Shown piece by piece: positions 1 through 9,232 of a DNA stretch of 64,000 nt. The stretch covers positions 558,001-622,000 of the forward strand of contig NZ_CP048834.1 in NCBI RefSeq assembly GCF_012971745.1. Direction: 5' to 3'. The position numbers and the translations under genes are program-made. This stretch comes from Starkeya sp. ORNL1 (GTDB taxonomy: Bacteria; Pseudomonadota; Alphaproteobacteria; Rhizobiales; Xanthobacteraceae). The notes under the pieces were generated by a model. It ran no database searches, had not been told where the DNA came from, and was given only the letters and a program-made list of their open reading frames with translations. How positions within the stretch are numbered: position 1 is the first letter of the stretch; each line of letters opens with the position of its first letter.

Positions 1-714
1 CTCGGCGTGCGGCGCCATGGCGAAGGCAACGCCATCGTCGAATTGCTGACGGCTGCCCATGGCCGGCATCTCGGCCTGGTGCGCGGCGGCGCCTCGCGCC
101 GTCACGCGCCGTCGCTGCAGCCCGGCAATGCGGTGCGGGCGACGTGGCGGGCGCGGCTCGACGAACATCTCGGCAGCTATGCCATCGAGGTGACGCGCGC
201 TCGCGCCGACCGGCTGATGGACCATGCCCACGCTGCCTTCGCGCTCGGCCATATGGCGGCGCTGGTACGACTGCTGCCGGAGCGCGATCCGCATCCGGAA
301 CTCTACGGGCTGTTCGACGAGATGGTGGAGCAGCTCGACGCGGCCTCGCTCGCCGGCATGATGGTGGCGCGCTTCGAGCTGGTGATGCTGTCGGAACTCG
401 GCTTCGGGCTGGAGCTCGACCGATGCGCGGCGACCGGCGGGCGCAATGACCTGCTCTATGTATCGCCGAAATCGGGCCGGGCGGTCAGCGCCTCCGCCGG
501 TGAGCCGTGGCGCGGCCAATTGCTCGACCTGCCGTATTTCCTGGTGGGGGAGGTGGCCGAGCTGCCCGGTGCCAAGGAGATCGACGCGGCCTTTGCGCTG
601 ACCGGCTTCTTCCTGGCGCGGCGGGCCTTCGAGCCGCGCGGGCTCTCCATGCCGGAGACCCGCGCGGCGTTCCTGGCTGCGCTGGCACGCGAACGCACCA
701 GCGCACGCTCATGA
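1..714 (+). CDS. recO: DNA repair protein RecO (5' end outside window)
   Basis: The reading frame is open from the first base, so the gene is cut by the window edge; only roughly the first ten residues should be missing. RecO binds single-stranded DNA and RecR and helps load RecA onto SSB-coated gaps in RecF-type recombinational repair. The visible N-terminal part (GEGNAIVELLTAAHG, then HLGLVRGGASR) matches the OB-fold start of alphaproteobacterial RecO. The middle, around LLPERDPHPELYGLFDEM, and the helical C-terminal domain with ELGFGLELDRCAATG follow the family order, and the length (about 245 residues when complete) is usual. RecO of this class keeps a single Cys here rather than a full zinc motif. 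The frame ends 8 bases before the convergent small secreted protein gene. I am confident of the family; only the start is unseen. Confidence 0.93.
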   Translation, partial: LGVRRHGEGNAIVELLTAAHGRHLGLVRGGASRRHAPSLQPGNAVRATWRARLDEHLGSYAIEVTRARADRLMDHAHAAFALGHMAALVRLLPERDPHPELYGLFDEMVEQLDAASLAGMMVARFELVMLSELGFGLELDRCAATGGRNDLLYVSPKSGRAVSASAGEPWRGQLLDLPYFLVGEVAELPGAKEIDAAFALTGFFLARRAFEPRGLSMPETRAAFLAALARERTSARS

Positions 715-722
715 TCGAGAGG

Positions 723-1019
723 TCAGTTGATGCGGACGGTGAAGCCACGGTCGCCGTAATAGCGGCCATTGTGGTAGTAGCGCGGGCCGGCCCAGACGCG
801 ATCGCAATCGCGGACGGTAACGCGGGTGCGCTTGCCCCACTGGTTGGTGCGCCACACCGTGCGGTTCCTGCAGACGGTACGCCACGCTACGTCCTGCACG
901 AGCGGGGCGGCGGTTTCACGGGCCAGTCCCGGTGCGGCGAGCGGGGTGGCAGATGCCGAACCGGCAGCAAACAGGCCGAGCGCAGCAGAACCGAAAGCGG
1001 CAAGCACAAAATTACGCAT
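723..1019 (-). CDS. Small secreted protein of unknown function
   Basis: A 98-residue protein with a clear Sec signal peptide: MRNF, a hydrophobic Ala/Leu stretch, then a likely cleavage after SASA near residue 24. The mature part has a cysteine pair (CRNR and RDCDR) and a C-terminal aromatic/Gly segment (GPRYYHNGRYYGDRG) of a type seen in many small periplasmic proteins of Hyphomicrobiales. I know of no defined function. The start at 1019 is chosen because a GGAGG lies a few bases upstream on the minus strand; an in-frame ATG at 1028 and longer starts lack this spacing and would spoil the signal peptide. It is convergent with recO and divergent from parC. Confidence 0.72.
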   Translation of the reverse strand: MRNFVLAAFGSAALGLFAAGSASATPLAAPGLARETAAPLVQDVAWRTVCRNRTVWRTNQWGKRTRVTVRDCDRVWAGPRYYHNGRYYGDRGFTVRIN

Positions 1020-1340
1020 GAAAGCCTCCATGGGGGCGTTGAGTCGCCGACCGGGAGAACTTTTACCGACGGATTCGGTTCCGAACGTGAATGAAGTTGC
1101 GAAATTCAGCCATAAGCGTGAATGCTTATTCAGACAAACTGACATGCCGGCGAAGTAACACGTTAGGGTGGTAACTTCGCACTCCGGATTTGCTGATTCG
1201 CAGCTTGCGCGCGCGAAATATTACAGAGATTTAATCCGCGTCCGAGACGCCAGAATTCACGCTCACCACGGACGTTCGCTACTTGTTCACGTCACGCTCT
1301 CGATGTAGCCAAGAAACCATGAAAACCATGGACAAGAATC
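1020..1340. other. Divergent intergenic region before parC
   Basis: This gap of about 320 bases holds the upstream regions of the small secreted protein and parC. It contains a 7-base inverted repeat (GCGAAGT at 1150-1156 and ACTTCGC at 1174-1180, 17 bases apart) and, nearer parC, a GTTC-N7-GTTC direct repeat annotated separately. I see no ORF or RNA gene in it. Confidence 0.5.
1274..1288 (+). promoter_or_regulatory. LexA/SOS-box-like direct repeat upstream of parC
   Basis: The bases read GTTC, seven bases, GTTC. This is the direct-repeat operator core recognised by LexA in Alphaproteobacteria. It ends about 52 bases before the parC ATG, a position suited to repression. The core specifies only eight bases, so about one or two chance matches are expected in a window of this size and composition. 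Placement in an upstream region raises its value; binding is inferred. Confidence 0.4.
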
Positions 1341-3575
1341 ATGGGTGAGAGACCGATTCCGCCGGATGGCGGCTCGATCGAGCCGGTTGGCCTGAAGGCG
1401 GCGCTCGAGGAGCGCTACCTCGCCTATGCGCTCTCCACCATCATGCACCGCGCGCTGCCGGACGCCCGCGACGGGCTGAAACCGGTGCACCGGCGCATCC
1501 TCTATGGCATGCGGCTGCTGCGGCTCGATCCCGGCACGGCGTTCAAGAAATCGGCGAAGATCGTCGGCGACGTGATGGGTACCTTCCATCCGCACGGCGA
1601 CCAGGCGATCTATGACGCGCTGGTGCGCCTCGCGCAGGATTTCTCGCAGCGTTATCCGCTGGTCGACGGGCAGGGCAATTTCGGCAATATCGACGGCGAC
1701 AACGCCGCAGCGCACCGCTACACCGAAGCGCGCATGACCGAAGTCGCGCGCCTGATGCTCGACGGCATCGACGAGGACGCGGTCGCCTTCCGTCCTAATT
1801 ATGACGGCCAGAGCGAGGAGCCGGTCGTCCTTCCCGCCGCCTTCCCGAACCTGCTGGCGAACGGCTCGACCGGCATCGCGGTGGGCATGGCGACCTCGAT
1901 CCCGCCGCACAATGCGGCCGAGCTGATCGATGCCTGCCTGCATCTCATCGATAATCGCTCGGCTACCACCGACGATCTGATGCGCTTCGTGAAGGGGCCG
2001 GATTTCCCGACCGGCGGCGTCATCATCGACGGCCCGAACCAGATCGCCGACGCCTATGCGACCGGGCGCGGCGGCTTTCGGCTGCGGGCGCGCTGGCACA
2101 AGGAGGAGACCGGCCGCGGCACTTATGTCGTCGTCGTCACCGAAATCCCCTATGGCGTGCCGAAGTCGCGCCTGGTCGAGAAGATCGCCGAACTGCTGAA
2201 CGAGAAGAAGCTGGCGCTGCTGGCCGATGTTCGGGACGAATCCGCCGAGGATGTGCGCCTCGTGCTGGAGCCGCGGGCGCGCAATGTCGATGCCGAGCTG
2301 ATGATGGAGAGCCTGTTCCGGCTTTCCGAGCTTGAGATCCGCTTCCCGCTCAACATGAACGTGCTGGTCGGCGGGCTGGTGCCGAAGGTGGTGAGCCTCG
2401 GCGAAGCCCTGCTGGAATGGCTCGACCATCGCCGCGATGTGCTGCTGCGCCGCTCGCGCCATCGCCTGAGCGAGATCGAGCACCGGCTCGAAGTGCTGGG
2501 CGGCTATCTGATCGCCTATCTCAATCTCGACGAGGTGATCCGCATCATCCGCGAGGAGGACGAGCCGAAGCCGGCGCTGATGGCGCGCTTCGAACTGACC
2601 GATGTGCAGGCCGAGGCCATCCTCAATATGCGGCTGCGCAGCTTGCGCAAGCTCGAGGAGTTCGAGATCCGCAAGGAGCATGACGCGCTCTCCAAGGAGA
2701 AGGACGGCATCGAGAAGCTGCTCGGCTCCGAGGCGAGGCAGTGGAAGACCATCGCCTGGGAGCTCGGCGAAACCCGCAAACGCTTCGCTCCCGACACTGA
2801 CCTGGGCCGTCGCCGCACCGGCTTCGGCGAGGCCGCCGCGCACGACGCCGACGCGGTGAGCGAAGCGATGATAGAGCGTGAGCCGATCACCGTCGTAGTG
2901 TCGGAGAAGGGCTGGATCCGCGCGCTCAAGGGCCATGTCGCCGATCAGTCGACGCTCGCCTTCAAGGGCGACGACGCGCTCAAGCTGTCCTTCTTCGCCG
3001 AGACCACGTCGAAGCTTCTGGTGTTCGCCACCAACGGCCGCTTCTACACGCTCGACGCTTCCAAACTGCCGGGCGGGCGCGGCCATGGCGAGCCGTTGCG
3101 ACTCTCTATCGACCTCGAGCAGGAAGCCGAGCTGATTACGGTGTTCGTCTATCAGGGCGGCCGCAAGCTGCTGGTGGCGGCGAAGGAAGGCCGTGGCTTC
3201 GTGGTCGCCGAGGATGATTGCATCGCCAATACCCGCAAGGGCAAGCAGGTGCTCGGCGTCGACGCGCAGGAAGCCTGCGCCGTGGTGCCGGCGATGGGCG
3301 ACACCGTCGCGGTGATCGGCGATAACCGCAAGCTGCTGCTGTTCCCGCTCACCCAGATCCCGGAAATGACCCGCGGCCGCGGCGTCAGGCTGCAGCGCTA
3401 CAAGGATGGCGGGCTGGCCGACGTGAAGGTGTTCTCGCTTGCCGACGGGCTGACCTGGACCGACACCTCCGCTCGCACCTGGACGGTGAACGACCTTACC
3501 GAATGGCGCGGCGAGCGTGCCGGAGCCGGCCGGCTGCCGCCGAAGGGCTTCCCGCGGAACAATCGGTTCGGGTGA
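1341..3575 (+). CDS. parC: DNA topoisomerase IV subunit A (ParC)
   Basis: The 744-residue A subunit of topoisomerase IV, the type IIA enzyme that decatenates sister chromosomes with ParE. The winged-helix region begins near residue 25 ([20 protein letters not shown]). The HPHG motif lies at 83-86 and the DNA-cleaving tyrosine is Y127 in HRYTEAR. It is told apart from the GyrA at 53 kb by its shorter length, by lacking a complete GyrA box in the C-terminal domain, and by ParC-type wording such as [24 protein letters not shown]. At the position of the quinolone-contact serine (Ser80 in E. coli ParC) there is Gln88. A LexA-type repeat lies upstream. It is convergent with the PhoX gene across a palindrome. 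The antisense strand carries a long spurious open frame. Confidence 0.95.
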   Translation: MGERPIPPDGGSIEPVGLKAALEERYLAYALSTIMHRALPDARDGLKPVHRRILYGMRLLRLDPGTAFKKSAKIVGDVMGTFHPHGDQAIYDALVRLAQDFSQRYPLVDGQGNFGNIDGDNAAAHRYTEARMTEVARLMLDGIDEDAVAFRPNYDGQSEEPVVLPAAFPNLLANGSTGIAVGMATSIPPHNAAELIDACLHLIDNRSATTDDLMRFVKGPDFPTGGVIIDGPNQIADAYATGRGGFRLRARWHKEETGRGTYVVVVTEIPYGVPKSRLVEKIAELLNEKKLALLADVRDESAEDVRLVLEPRARNVDAELMMESLFRLSELEIRFPLNMNVLVGGLVPKVVSLGEALLEWLDHRRDVLLRRSRHRLSEIEHRLEVLGGYLIAYLNLDEVIRIIREEDEPKPALMARFELTDVQAEAILNMRLRSLRKLEEFEIRKEHDALSKEKDGIEKLLGSEARQWKTIAWELGETRKRFAPDTDLGRRRTGFGEAAAHDADAVSEAMIEREPITVVVSEKGWIRALKGHVADQSTLAFKGDDALKLSFFAETTSKLLVFATNGRFYTLDASKLPGGRGHGEPLRLSIDLEQEAELITVFVYQGGRKLLVAAKEGRGFVVAEDDCIANTRKGKQVLGVDAQEACAVVPAMGDTVAVIGDNRKLLLFPLTQIPEMTRGRGVRLQRYKDGGLADVKVFSLADGLTWTDTSARTWTVNDLTEWRGERAGAGRLPPKGFPRNNRFG

Positions 3576-3584
3576 AGACAGTCG

Positions 3585-3665
3585 GTCATGCCCGGGCTTG
3601 TCCCGGGCATCCACGACCTTGCTGCATGAACAACCGTGGATGGCCGGGACAAGCCCGGCCATGAC
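3585..3665. repeat. Long imperfect inverted repeat between parC and phoX
   Basis: About 31 bases at 3585-3615 (beginning GTCATGCCCGGGCTTGTCCC) are matched by their reverse complement at 3635-3665, with a 19-base spacer. Two changes in each arm compensate one another within local sub-palindromes. It could fold into a large hairpin and act as a bidirectional terminator for the convergent genes, although no T-run is present. The sequence resembles dispersed CCCGGG-type palindromes common in Hyphomicrobiales genomes; a related ATGGCCGGG palindrome lies at 60570-60592. Confidence 0.75.
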
Positions 3666-3687
3666 GGTTCGAGGCAGACGCGGGGCC

Positions 3688-5679
3688 TCAAACCCCGATC
3701 TTGCCGCCGTCCTTCTTGGTGATGACGACGACGGCCGGGCGCACCGGCATGTCGTTCTTGAAGTCCGGCCAGCGGGTCGACAGGTCCTCGTAGTAGGACG
3801 GCCGGCCGAACGGCGCCCAGTCGGTGCCGCCGTCGCCCGGATGCTGGACCGCAACGAAGGCGCTTTTGTCGTCCGGCGTGAACAGCGGGCCGCACAGTTC
3901 GGCGCCGACCGGCACGCGGAAGAACAGCTTCGAGGTGGCGCGGGCCTCGCCGTCCACGTCGACCGCCCAGAGGCCGTCGGTGCGGCCGGTGTCCTTCGGA
4001 TTATTGCCGTCGGTGGCGACCCAGAGCCGGCCGGCGGCGTCGACGGCGCAATTGTCCGGCATGCCGAACCAGCCATTCTTGGTGGTCTCGGTCGAGAAGG
4101 AGGCGCCGACCGCGGCGACGGAGGGATCGCCGCACTTCAGCAGCACTTCCCACTTGCCGGTGGTCGCAGCGAAATCGCCGTCGGCTTCGGCGATCTCGAT
4201 GATGTGGCCGAACGCGTTGGCGGCGCGCGGGTTGGCTGCGTCGGTCTGGTCGGCCTTGCGACGCGAATTGTTGGTCAGCATCACATAGACCTTGCCGTTG
4301 ACACCGTTCGGCTGGATGTCCTCGGGGCGGTCCATCTTGGTGGCGCCGATTAGGTCGCCGGCACGGCGGGTCTCGATCAGCACGTCGGCCTGGCTGTTGA
4401 AGCCGTTCGCCGCGGTCAGCGGGCCCTCGCCATGGATCAGCGGCAGCCAGGCGAAGGTGCCGTCCGCGGCGAACTTCGCGACATAGAGCGTGCCTTGGTC
4501 GAGCAGGTCCATATTGGCGGCGCGGTCGGCGGCGTTGAATTTGCCCGCCGTGACGAACTTGTAGACATAGTCGAAGCGCTCATCATCGCCGAGATAGAAG
4601 ACGACGCGGCCATCCTTGGCGACGATCGATTCCGCGCCCTCATGCTTGGTGCGGCCGAGCGCGGTGCGCTTCTTCGGCACCGAGTTCGGGTCGCGCACAT
4701 CGACCTCGACGATCCAGCCGAAGCGGTTCGGCTCGTTCGGCTCCTTGGCGAGGTCGAAGCGGTCATAAAAGCGCGCCCATTCATAGGCGCCTTCCGGCAC
4801 GCCGTAGCGCTTGTAATTGGCGGCTTCCTTGTGGCCTTCCGGCAGCTTGCCGGAGAAATAGCCGTGGAAATTCTCCTCGGCCATGATGTAGGTGCCCCAC
4901 GGCGTCACGCCGCCGGCGCAATTATTGAGGGTGCCGATCACCTTGCTGCCGGTGGGATCGGCGCTGGTCTTGACGCGCTCATGGCCGGCGACCGGGCCGG
5001 TCAGCACCATGTCGGTGGTGGAGGTGATGCGACGGTTCAGCTTGCCGTCCTTCACCACCTGCCATTTGCCGCCCACCTTGCGGATCTCGACGATGGTGCC
5101 GCCATGCGCGGCCATCTCGATATCGACGCGCTTGCTGTCGGCGGGCGCCATCTTGAGCTTGCCCTCGGCAACGCTGACGATGCCGGGGAACATCAGATGT
5201 TCGTTGGTGTATTCGTGGTTGACCACCAGCAGCCCGTGCTCGGCCGAGCCGTCGAGCGGGATGAAGCCGACATAGTCGTTGTTGTAGCCGAACTGGCGGC
5301 GCTGCGCCTCGGCGCTCTGTTTGGTCGGGTCGAAGGCGGGCGAATCCGGGAACAGCGGATCGCCCCAGCGCAGCAGAACGTCGGCGTCATAGCCCTCGGC
5401 GACATGGTGATGCGGATCGACGCCGGCCTCGACCTCGGTGAAGGAGAAGGCCGAGCCGTTGGCCGCCCTGGCTTTTTCAGCGCTCAGAAGCGCCACCGGG
5501 CCGACGGTGGAGGCAATGGCGGACACGGCGAGCGAGCCCTTCAGGAAGCCGCGCCGTGAGAAGCGGGTGGAAATGATCTCACCCATCGTCGGGTTCGCGG
5601 TCGGATTGCTGCCTTCGCCGTCAGCTTCTTCGAGAAGGCTGGTGCGGAACACGGCTTCGCTCGACGGACGATCACTCAT
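3688..5679 (-). CDS. phoX: PhoX-type alkaline phosphatase (DUF839), Tat-exported
   Basis: A 663-residue protein of the PhoX/DUF839 family, Ca/Fe-dependent periplasmic phosphomonoesterases that release phosphate from organic esters. A twin-arginine signal is plain: SRRGFLKG at about residues 41-48 followed by a hydrophobic stretch to AEKARA near residue 73. This implies folding with cofactor before export. The body shows family features in order: GYDADVLLRWGDPLF, QFGYNNDYVGFIPL, VNHEYTNEHLMFPG, NNCAGGVTPWGTYIMAEEN, and a C-terminal PDNCAVDAAGRLWVATDGN with EDLSTRWPDFKNDMP. A Pho-box-like site lies 62-79 bases upstream, so control by PhoB under phosphate starvation is likely. It is monocistronic and convergent with parC. 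Confidence 0.88.
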   Translation of the reverse strand: MSDRPSSEAVFRTSLLEEADGEGSNPTANPTMGEIISTRFSRRGFLKGSLAVSAIASTVGPVALLSAEKARAANGSAFSFTEVEAGVDPHHHVAEGYDADVLLRWGDPLFPDSPAFDPTKQSAEAQRRQFGYNNDYVGFIPLDGSAEHGLLVVNHEYTNEHLMFPGIVSVAEGKLKMAPADSKRVDIEMAAHGGTIVEIRKVGGKWQVVKDGKLNRRITSTTDMVLTGPVAGHERVKTSADPTGSKVIGTLNNCAGGVTPWGTYIMAEENFHGYFSGKLPEGHKEAANYKRYGVPEGAYEWARFYDRFDLAKEPNEPNRFGWIVEVDVRDPNSVPKKRTALGRTKHEGAESIVAKDGRVVFYLGDDERFDYVYKFVTAGKFNAADRAANMDLLDQGTLYVAKFAADGTFAWLPLIHGEGPLTAANGFNSQADVLIETRRAGDLIGATKMDRPEDIQPNGVNGKVYVMLTNNSRRKADQTDAANPRAANAFGHIIEIAEADGDFAATTGKWEVLLKCGDPSVAAVGASFSTETTKNGWFGMPDNCAVDAAGRLWVATDGNNPKDTGRTDGLWAVDVDGEARATSKLFFRVPVGAELCGPLFTPDDKSAFVAVQHPGDGGTDWAPFGRPSYYEDLSTRWPDFKNDMPVRPAVVVITKKDGGKIGV

Positions 5680-5740
5680 GGTTGGTTGCTCCCGCGATTA
5701 GCTACACTGATTGGACAGGTTCTAACCTGACGTTGGGGTA

Positions 5741-5758
5741 GCGACAGAAGCATGACAA
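5741..5758 (-). promoter_or_regulatory. Pho-box-like site upstream of phoX
   Basis: Read on the minus strand: TTGTCAT, four bases (GCTT), CTGTCGC. The PhoB consensus is CTGTCAT-N4-CTGTCAT; the first half matches 6 of 7 and the second 5 of 7, with the exact 11-base period. The site ends 62 bases before the phoX start codon. The phosphatase identity of the gene makes a PhoB site very plausible. Confidence 0.6.
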
Positions 5759-5929
5759 TCTTCCCCTAGGTAATATCTCCCATCGCATGATGCCGGCGTT
5801 GAAGCCGATCACCGGGGCCCTATGTCCCGATGATCGATCCCCGCGCGGCAATTCGGCCTCGCGCCCTCGGACGCGCGCGCCGGACGTCGTCGCCCGCGGC
5901 GAAAAAGCGGGCCGGAAGGAGAGCTGGTC

Positions 5930-7219
5930 TTGAGGGTGAGAGGTGTTACCGGGGCATTTCTCATCATCGTCGCCGTCAGTACCGGCATCAGCTTGAACGG
6001 CGCCGCCCGCGCTGCGGACCTCGCCATCGCCTGCAGCGCACTAGGCAAGGAGCGCGAGCTCTGCCTGCAGGGCATCGACGAATGGGCGAAGCGCACCGGC
6101 AATACGGTGCATATCGTCTCGGCCCCGAACTCGGCCACCGAGCGCCTCGCGCTCTACCAGCAGCTGCTCGCCGCCCGCGCTCCCGACATCGACGTGTTCC
6201 AGATCGACGTCGTCTGGCCCGGCATATTGGCGCGCGATCTTGTCGACCTCACCGAGGCGGCCGGACCGCACGCCGCGGACCATCTCCCGGCCATGATCAA
6301 GAGCGCGACGGTCGACCGGCGCCTGGTCGCCATGCCCTGGTTCGCCGATGTCGGCCTGCTTTATTATCGCAAGGATCTGCTGGAGGCGGCGGGGCGACCG
6401 GTGCCGAGGAGCCTCAGCGAGCTCGCCGAGACCGCAAAGCTGGTGCAGGCGCGCCAGCGGGCGGCCGGCGATCCCGGCTTCTGGGGCTATGTCTGGCAGG
6501 GCAGGGCGTATGAGGGACTGACCGTCAACGCCCTGGAATGGATCGCCTCCAGCGGAGGGGGCACCATCATCGACGACGCCGGCAAGGTCACCATCGACAA
6601 TCCCGCGGCCGAAGACGCGCTCATCACCGCGGCCGGCTTTGTCGGCACCGTCAGTCCGCGCGGCGTGCTGAACTATACCGAGGAAGAGGCGCGCGGCGTG
6701 TTCCAGTCCGGCCACGCGCTGTTCATGCGCAACTGGCCCTATGTCTGGGCGCTGGGCCAGAGTGCGGACAGCACCGTGAAGGACCGGATCGGCTTTGCGC
6801 CGCTTCCGGCCGGAGGGCCGCAGGACACGCCGCACGCCGTGCTCGGCGGTCAGTTGCTGGCGGTCTCGGCCTATTCGGCGAACCGGGAACTCGCCATCGA
6901 CCTCGTCATGCATCTGACGGGACGCGAGGAACAGAAGCGCCGCGCGCTCGCCGGCTCGTTGAACCCCACCATCCCCGCGCTGTTCGATGATGCCGATATC
7001 CGGCGGGATGCTCCGTTCATCGCGCAGTTGCGGCCCATCTTCGAACAGGCGGTTGCCCGCCCCTCGGCCGTGGCCAAGGCCAGCTACAACAAGGTTTCGG
7101 CGCGCTTCTTCGACGCCGTTCACCAGGTACTCTCCGGCACCCTCGACTCGGCGCCGGCGCTGGAGCGGCTCGCCCAGGCACTGCGTCGCGAAGAGGCGCG
7201 TCGGGGTTGGGGGCGGTGA
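5930..7219 (+). CDS. Sugar ABC transporter substrate-binding protein (trehalose/maltose type, ThuE-like)
   Basis: A 429-residue periplasmic binding protein of the family-1 solute-binding fold. A signal peptide covers about residues 1-28 (ending GAARA). The sequence follows the ThuE/AglE-like trehalose/maltose group: FQIDVVWPGILA, PWFADVGLLYYRKDLL, FWGYVWQGRAYEGLT, SSGGGTIIDDAG, MRNWPYVWALG. Start is TTG at 5930 with an AAGGAGAG about seven bases upstream; an in-frame GTG at 5936 is the alternative. It is the first gene of a three-gene operon with two permeases. The substrate is inferred from the family; other disaccharides or polyols are possible. Confidence 0.85.
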   Translation: MRVRGVTGAFLIIVAVSTGISLNGAARAADLAIACSALGKERELCLQGIDEWAKRTGNTVHIVSAPNSATERLALYQQLLAARAPDIDVFQIDVVWPGILARDLVDLTEAAGPHAADHLPAMIKSATVDRRLVAMPWFADVGLLYYRKDLLEAAGRPVPRSLSELAETAKLVQARQRAAGDPGFWGYVWQGRAYEGLTVNALEWIASSGGGTIIDDAGKVTIDNPAAEDALITAAGFVGTVSPRGVLNYTEEEARGVFQSGHALFMRNWPYVWALGQSADSTVKDRIGFAPLPAGGPQDTPHAVLGGQLLAVSAYSANRELAIDLVMHLTGREEQKRRALAGSLNPTIPALFDDADIRRDAPFIAQLRPIFEQAVARPSAVAKASYNKVSARFFDAVHQVLSGTLDSAPALERLAQALRREEARRGWGR

Positions 7220-8160
7220 GCGGCGGGGCGACGTCCGCCCGCAGCGGTGGGCTCGCCCGATCGCGGGCGCGGGCGGCATGGATGCTGGTCGCCCCGGCTC
7301 TCATCGTGCTCGCCGCCATTGCCGGATGGCCGCTCGCACGGACCATCTGGTTCAGTTTCACCGATGCCGAACTGAGCGATTTCTCCCACTACGCCTTTGT
7401 CGGCTTCGCCAATTATCTCGGCCGCTTCGAGGGCGATTGGGACGGGGTGCTCGCAGATCCGGTCTGGTGGGGCGCATTGTGGAACACGCTGTGGTTCGCC
7501 CTGATATCGGTCTCGTTGGAGACATTGCTCGGCCTCGTCTTTGCGCTGGTGCTCGCCGTCCGTTTCCCGGGGCGCGGAATGCTGCGTGCCATCGTGCTCA
7601 TCCCCTGGGCGATCCCGACCGTGGTCTCGGCGCGCATGTGGGGCTGGATGCTCAACGACCAGTTCGGCATCGTGAACGATCTGCTGATGAGGCTCGGCGT
7701 GATCGCGGAGCCGGTCGCCTGGACAGCGGACGCCGGCACCGCGCTCTGGGCCGTCATCATCGTCGATGTGTGGAAAACGACGCCCTTCATGGCGCTGCTG
7801 ATTCTCGCCGCGCTCGAGATGCTGCCGAGCGACATTTATGAAGCGGCGCGCCTCGACGGCGTGCGTCCGCTCGAGCTGTTCATGCGAGTGACACTTCCGC
7901 TGATCCGGCCGGCGCTGCTCGTCGCCGTCGCCTTCCGCAGCCTCGACGCGCTGCGCATGTTCGACCTGATCTATGTGCTGACCGCCGGCGGCTCCGACAC
8001 CATGACGATATCGAGCTATGCGCGGCAGCAACTCGTCGATTTCCAGGAGGTCGGCCTCGGCTCGGCGGCGGCGACGCTGGTCTTTCTCGCGATCGCCCTG
8101 GTGACGGTCGCCTGCCTGACGGCGAACCGGGTGCGCACCGCCGCGGAGGAGACGCGATGA
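7216..8160 (+). CDS. Sugar ABC transporter permease (MalF/ThuF-like)
   Basis: An inner-membrane permease of about 314 residues with six predicted segments, the first near AAWMLVAPALIVLAAIAGW. The EAA loop that docks the ATPase reads YEAARLDGVRPLELFMRV, about 100 residues from the C-terminus, as expected for the MalF class. The GTG at 7216 overlaps the upstream stop (GTGA), suggesting translational coupling; an in-frame TTG at 7207 is also possible. The gene overlaps the next permease by ATGA. No ATPase gene follows, so the pair must use one encoded elsewhere. Confidence 0.85.
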   Translation: MSGGATSARSGGLARSRARAAWMLVAPALIVLAAIAGWPLARTIWFSFTDAELSDFSHYAFVGFANYLGRFEGDWDGVLADPVWWGALWNTLWFALISVSLETLLGLVFALVLAVRFPGRGMLRAIVLIPWAIPTVVSARMWGWMLNDQFGIVNDLLMRLGVIAEPVAWTADAGTALWAVIIVDVWKTTPFMALLILAALEMLPSDIYEAARLDGVRPLELFMRVTLPLIRPALLVAVAFRSLDALRMFDLIYVLTAGGSDTMTISSYARQQLVDFQEVGLGSAAATLVFLAIALVTVACLTANRVRTAAEETR

Positions 8161-8981
8161 GGCTGGCGAAACGCATCGGCTTCTGGCTGCTGGTCGCCGC
8201 TATCGCGGCCTTCTCGCTGCTGCCTTTCCTCTATGCCGTCGTCACCTCGCTGCGTGCCGGCTCCGAGCTATTCACCGTCGCCTATTGGCCCTCGCGCCCC
8301 ACGCTGTCGAACTATGCCGCGGTCTTCACGCAGCAGCCCTTCGGCCGCAACATACTGAACTCGGTCATCGTTGCCGCAGCCGTGGTTGCCCTCTCCCTCG
8401 CGCTCGGCACGATGGCGGCCTTCGCCTTCGGTCGCATTGCCTTCCGCGGGCGGAGCGCGCTGCTTGCGGCGATCCTTGCGGCGTCGATGTTTCCGCAGGT
8501 TGCCGTGCTTTCCGGCCTGTTCGAGCTGATCCGCGCGCTCGGGCTCTATAATCGCCTGCCGGGTCTCATCCTCGCCGACCTGTTGCTGACGCTGCCGTTC
8601 ACCGTCTGGATGCTGACGGCATTCATGCGCGACCTGCCGAAGGAGATCGAGGAGGCGGCCATGGTCGATGGCGCCGGCACACTCACCATATTGTGGCGGA
8701 TCTTCCTGCCGATGATGGGGCCGGCGACGGTCTCGACCGGCCTGCTCGCCTTCATGGTGGCCTGGAACGAGTTCCTGTTCGCCCTGACATTCACGCTCAC
8801 CGACGCCCAGCGCACAGTGCCGGTGGCGATCGCCCTGATGACGGGATCGAGCGCCTTCGAGTTGCCATGGGGGATGATCATGGCCGCCTCGGTCGTCGTG
8901 ACACTGCCGATCATCGCTCTGGTGCTCGCCTTCCAGCACCGCATCGTCGCTGGGCTCACTGCTGGCGCGATCAAGGGGTGA
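8157..8981 (+). CDS. Sugar ABC transporter permease (MalG/ThuG-like)
   Basis: The second inner-membrane permease, 274 residues with six segments. The EAA loop reads IEEAAMVDGAGTLTILWRI, and the conserved MalG-type WNEFLFALTFT follows. It starts within the ATGA overlap with the preceding permease, so the two are co-translated. It completes a binding protein-permease-permease set; a MalK/ThuK-type ATPase is not found before the CBS-domain gene. A small perfect hairpin (9005-9020) lies just downstream. Confidence 0.86.
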   Translation: MRLAKRIGFWLLVAAIAAFSLLPFLYAVVTSLRAGSELFTVAYWPSRPTLSNYAAVFTQQPFGRNILNSVIVAAAVVALSLALGTMAAFAFGRIAFRGRSALLAAILAASMFPQVAVLSGLFELIRALGLYNRLPGLILADLLLTLPFTVWMLTAFMRDLPKEIEEAAMVDGAGTLTILWRIFLPMMGPATVSTGLLAFMVAWNEFLFALTFTLTDAQRTVPVAIALMTGSSAFELPWGMIMAASVVVTLPIIALVLAFQHRIVAGLTAGAIKG

Positions 8982-9004
8982 GGGTATCACCACGGCACAG
9001 CGAT

Positions 9005-9020
9005 CCGCTCTATTGAGCGG
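9005..9020 (+). terminator. Short hairpin after the sugar transporter operon (weak terminator candidate)
   Basis: CCGCTC, loop TATT, GAGCGG form a perfect 6-base stem 23 bases after the last permease stop. There is no following T-run, so intrinsic termination is uncertain. Confidence 0.3.
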
Positions 9021-9086
9021 TAGCCGTCGCGGCCGGCAAAACATCGGCGCTCGGAGCGGAACTCATCGCGACCTCATCCGTTCCGC

Positions 9087-9198
9087 TAGAGCATGCTCCG
9101 CAAAAGTTGGGAGACTTTTGCGATAAGAACATGCTCCAGGGTATTGAATCTAGAGCACTATCTTATCGCCGGATGGTTCCGGGCGGGTAGGGCTCTAG
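9087..9198 (+). repeat. Dispersed repeat family A, copy 1 (TAGAGC-ended)
   Basis: A roughly 112-base element beginning TAGAGCATGCTCC and ending GGGCTCTAG, with an internal hairpin (CAAAAGTTGGGAGACTTTTG) and the segment ATTGAATCTAGAGCAC. The same architecture recurs at 13691-13805 (opposite orientation) and 56956-57073. The copies share the TAGAGC ends, the GCTCCAG..TATTGAATC core and a GGATGG/TTCC segment near the end. It is non-coding and looks like a mobilised palindromic element. Confidence 0.75.
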
Positions 9199-9232
9199 GA
9201 CAGTCCAGAAGCTGCGGAAATGGGAGGTCGAA

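Noticed and set aside
1287..4076. Open frame of 929 codons antisense to parC and the phoX end
   Set aside because: It runs across two convergent, clearly real genes and has no recognisable domain.
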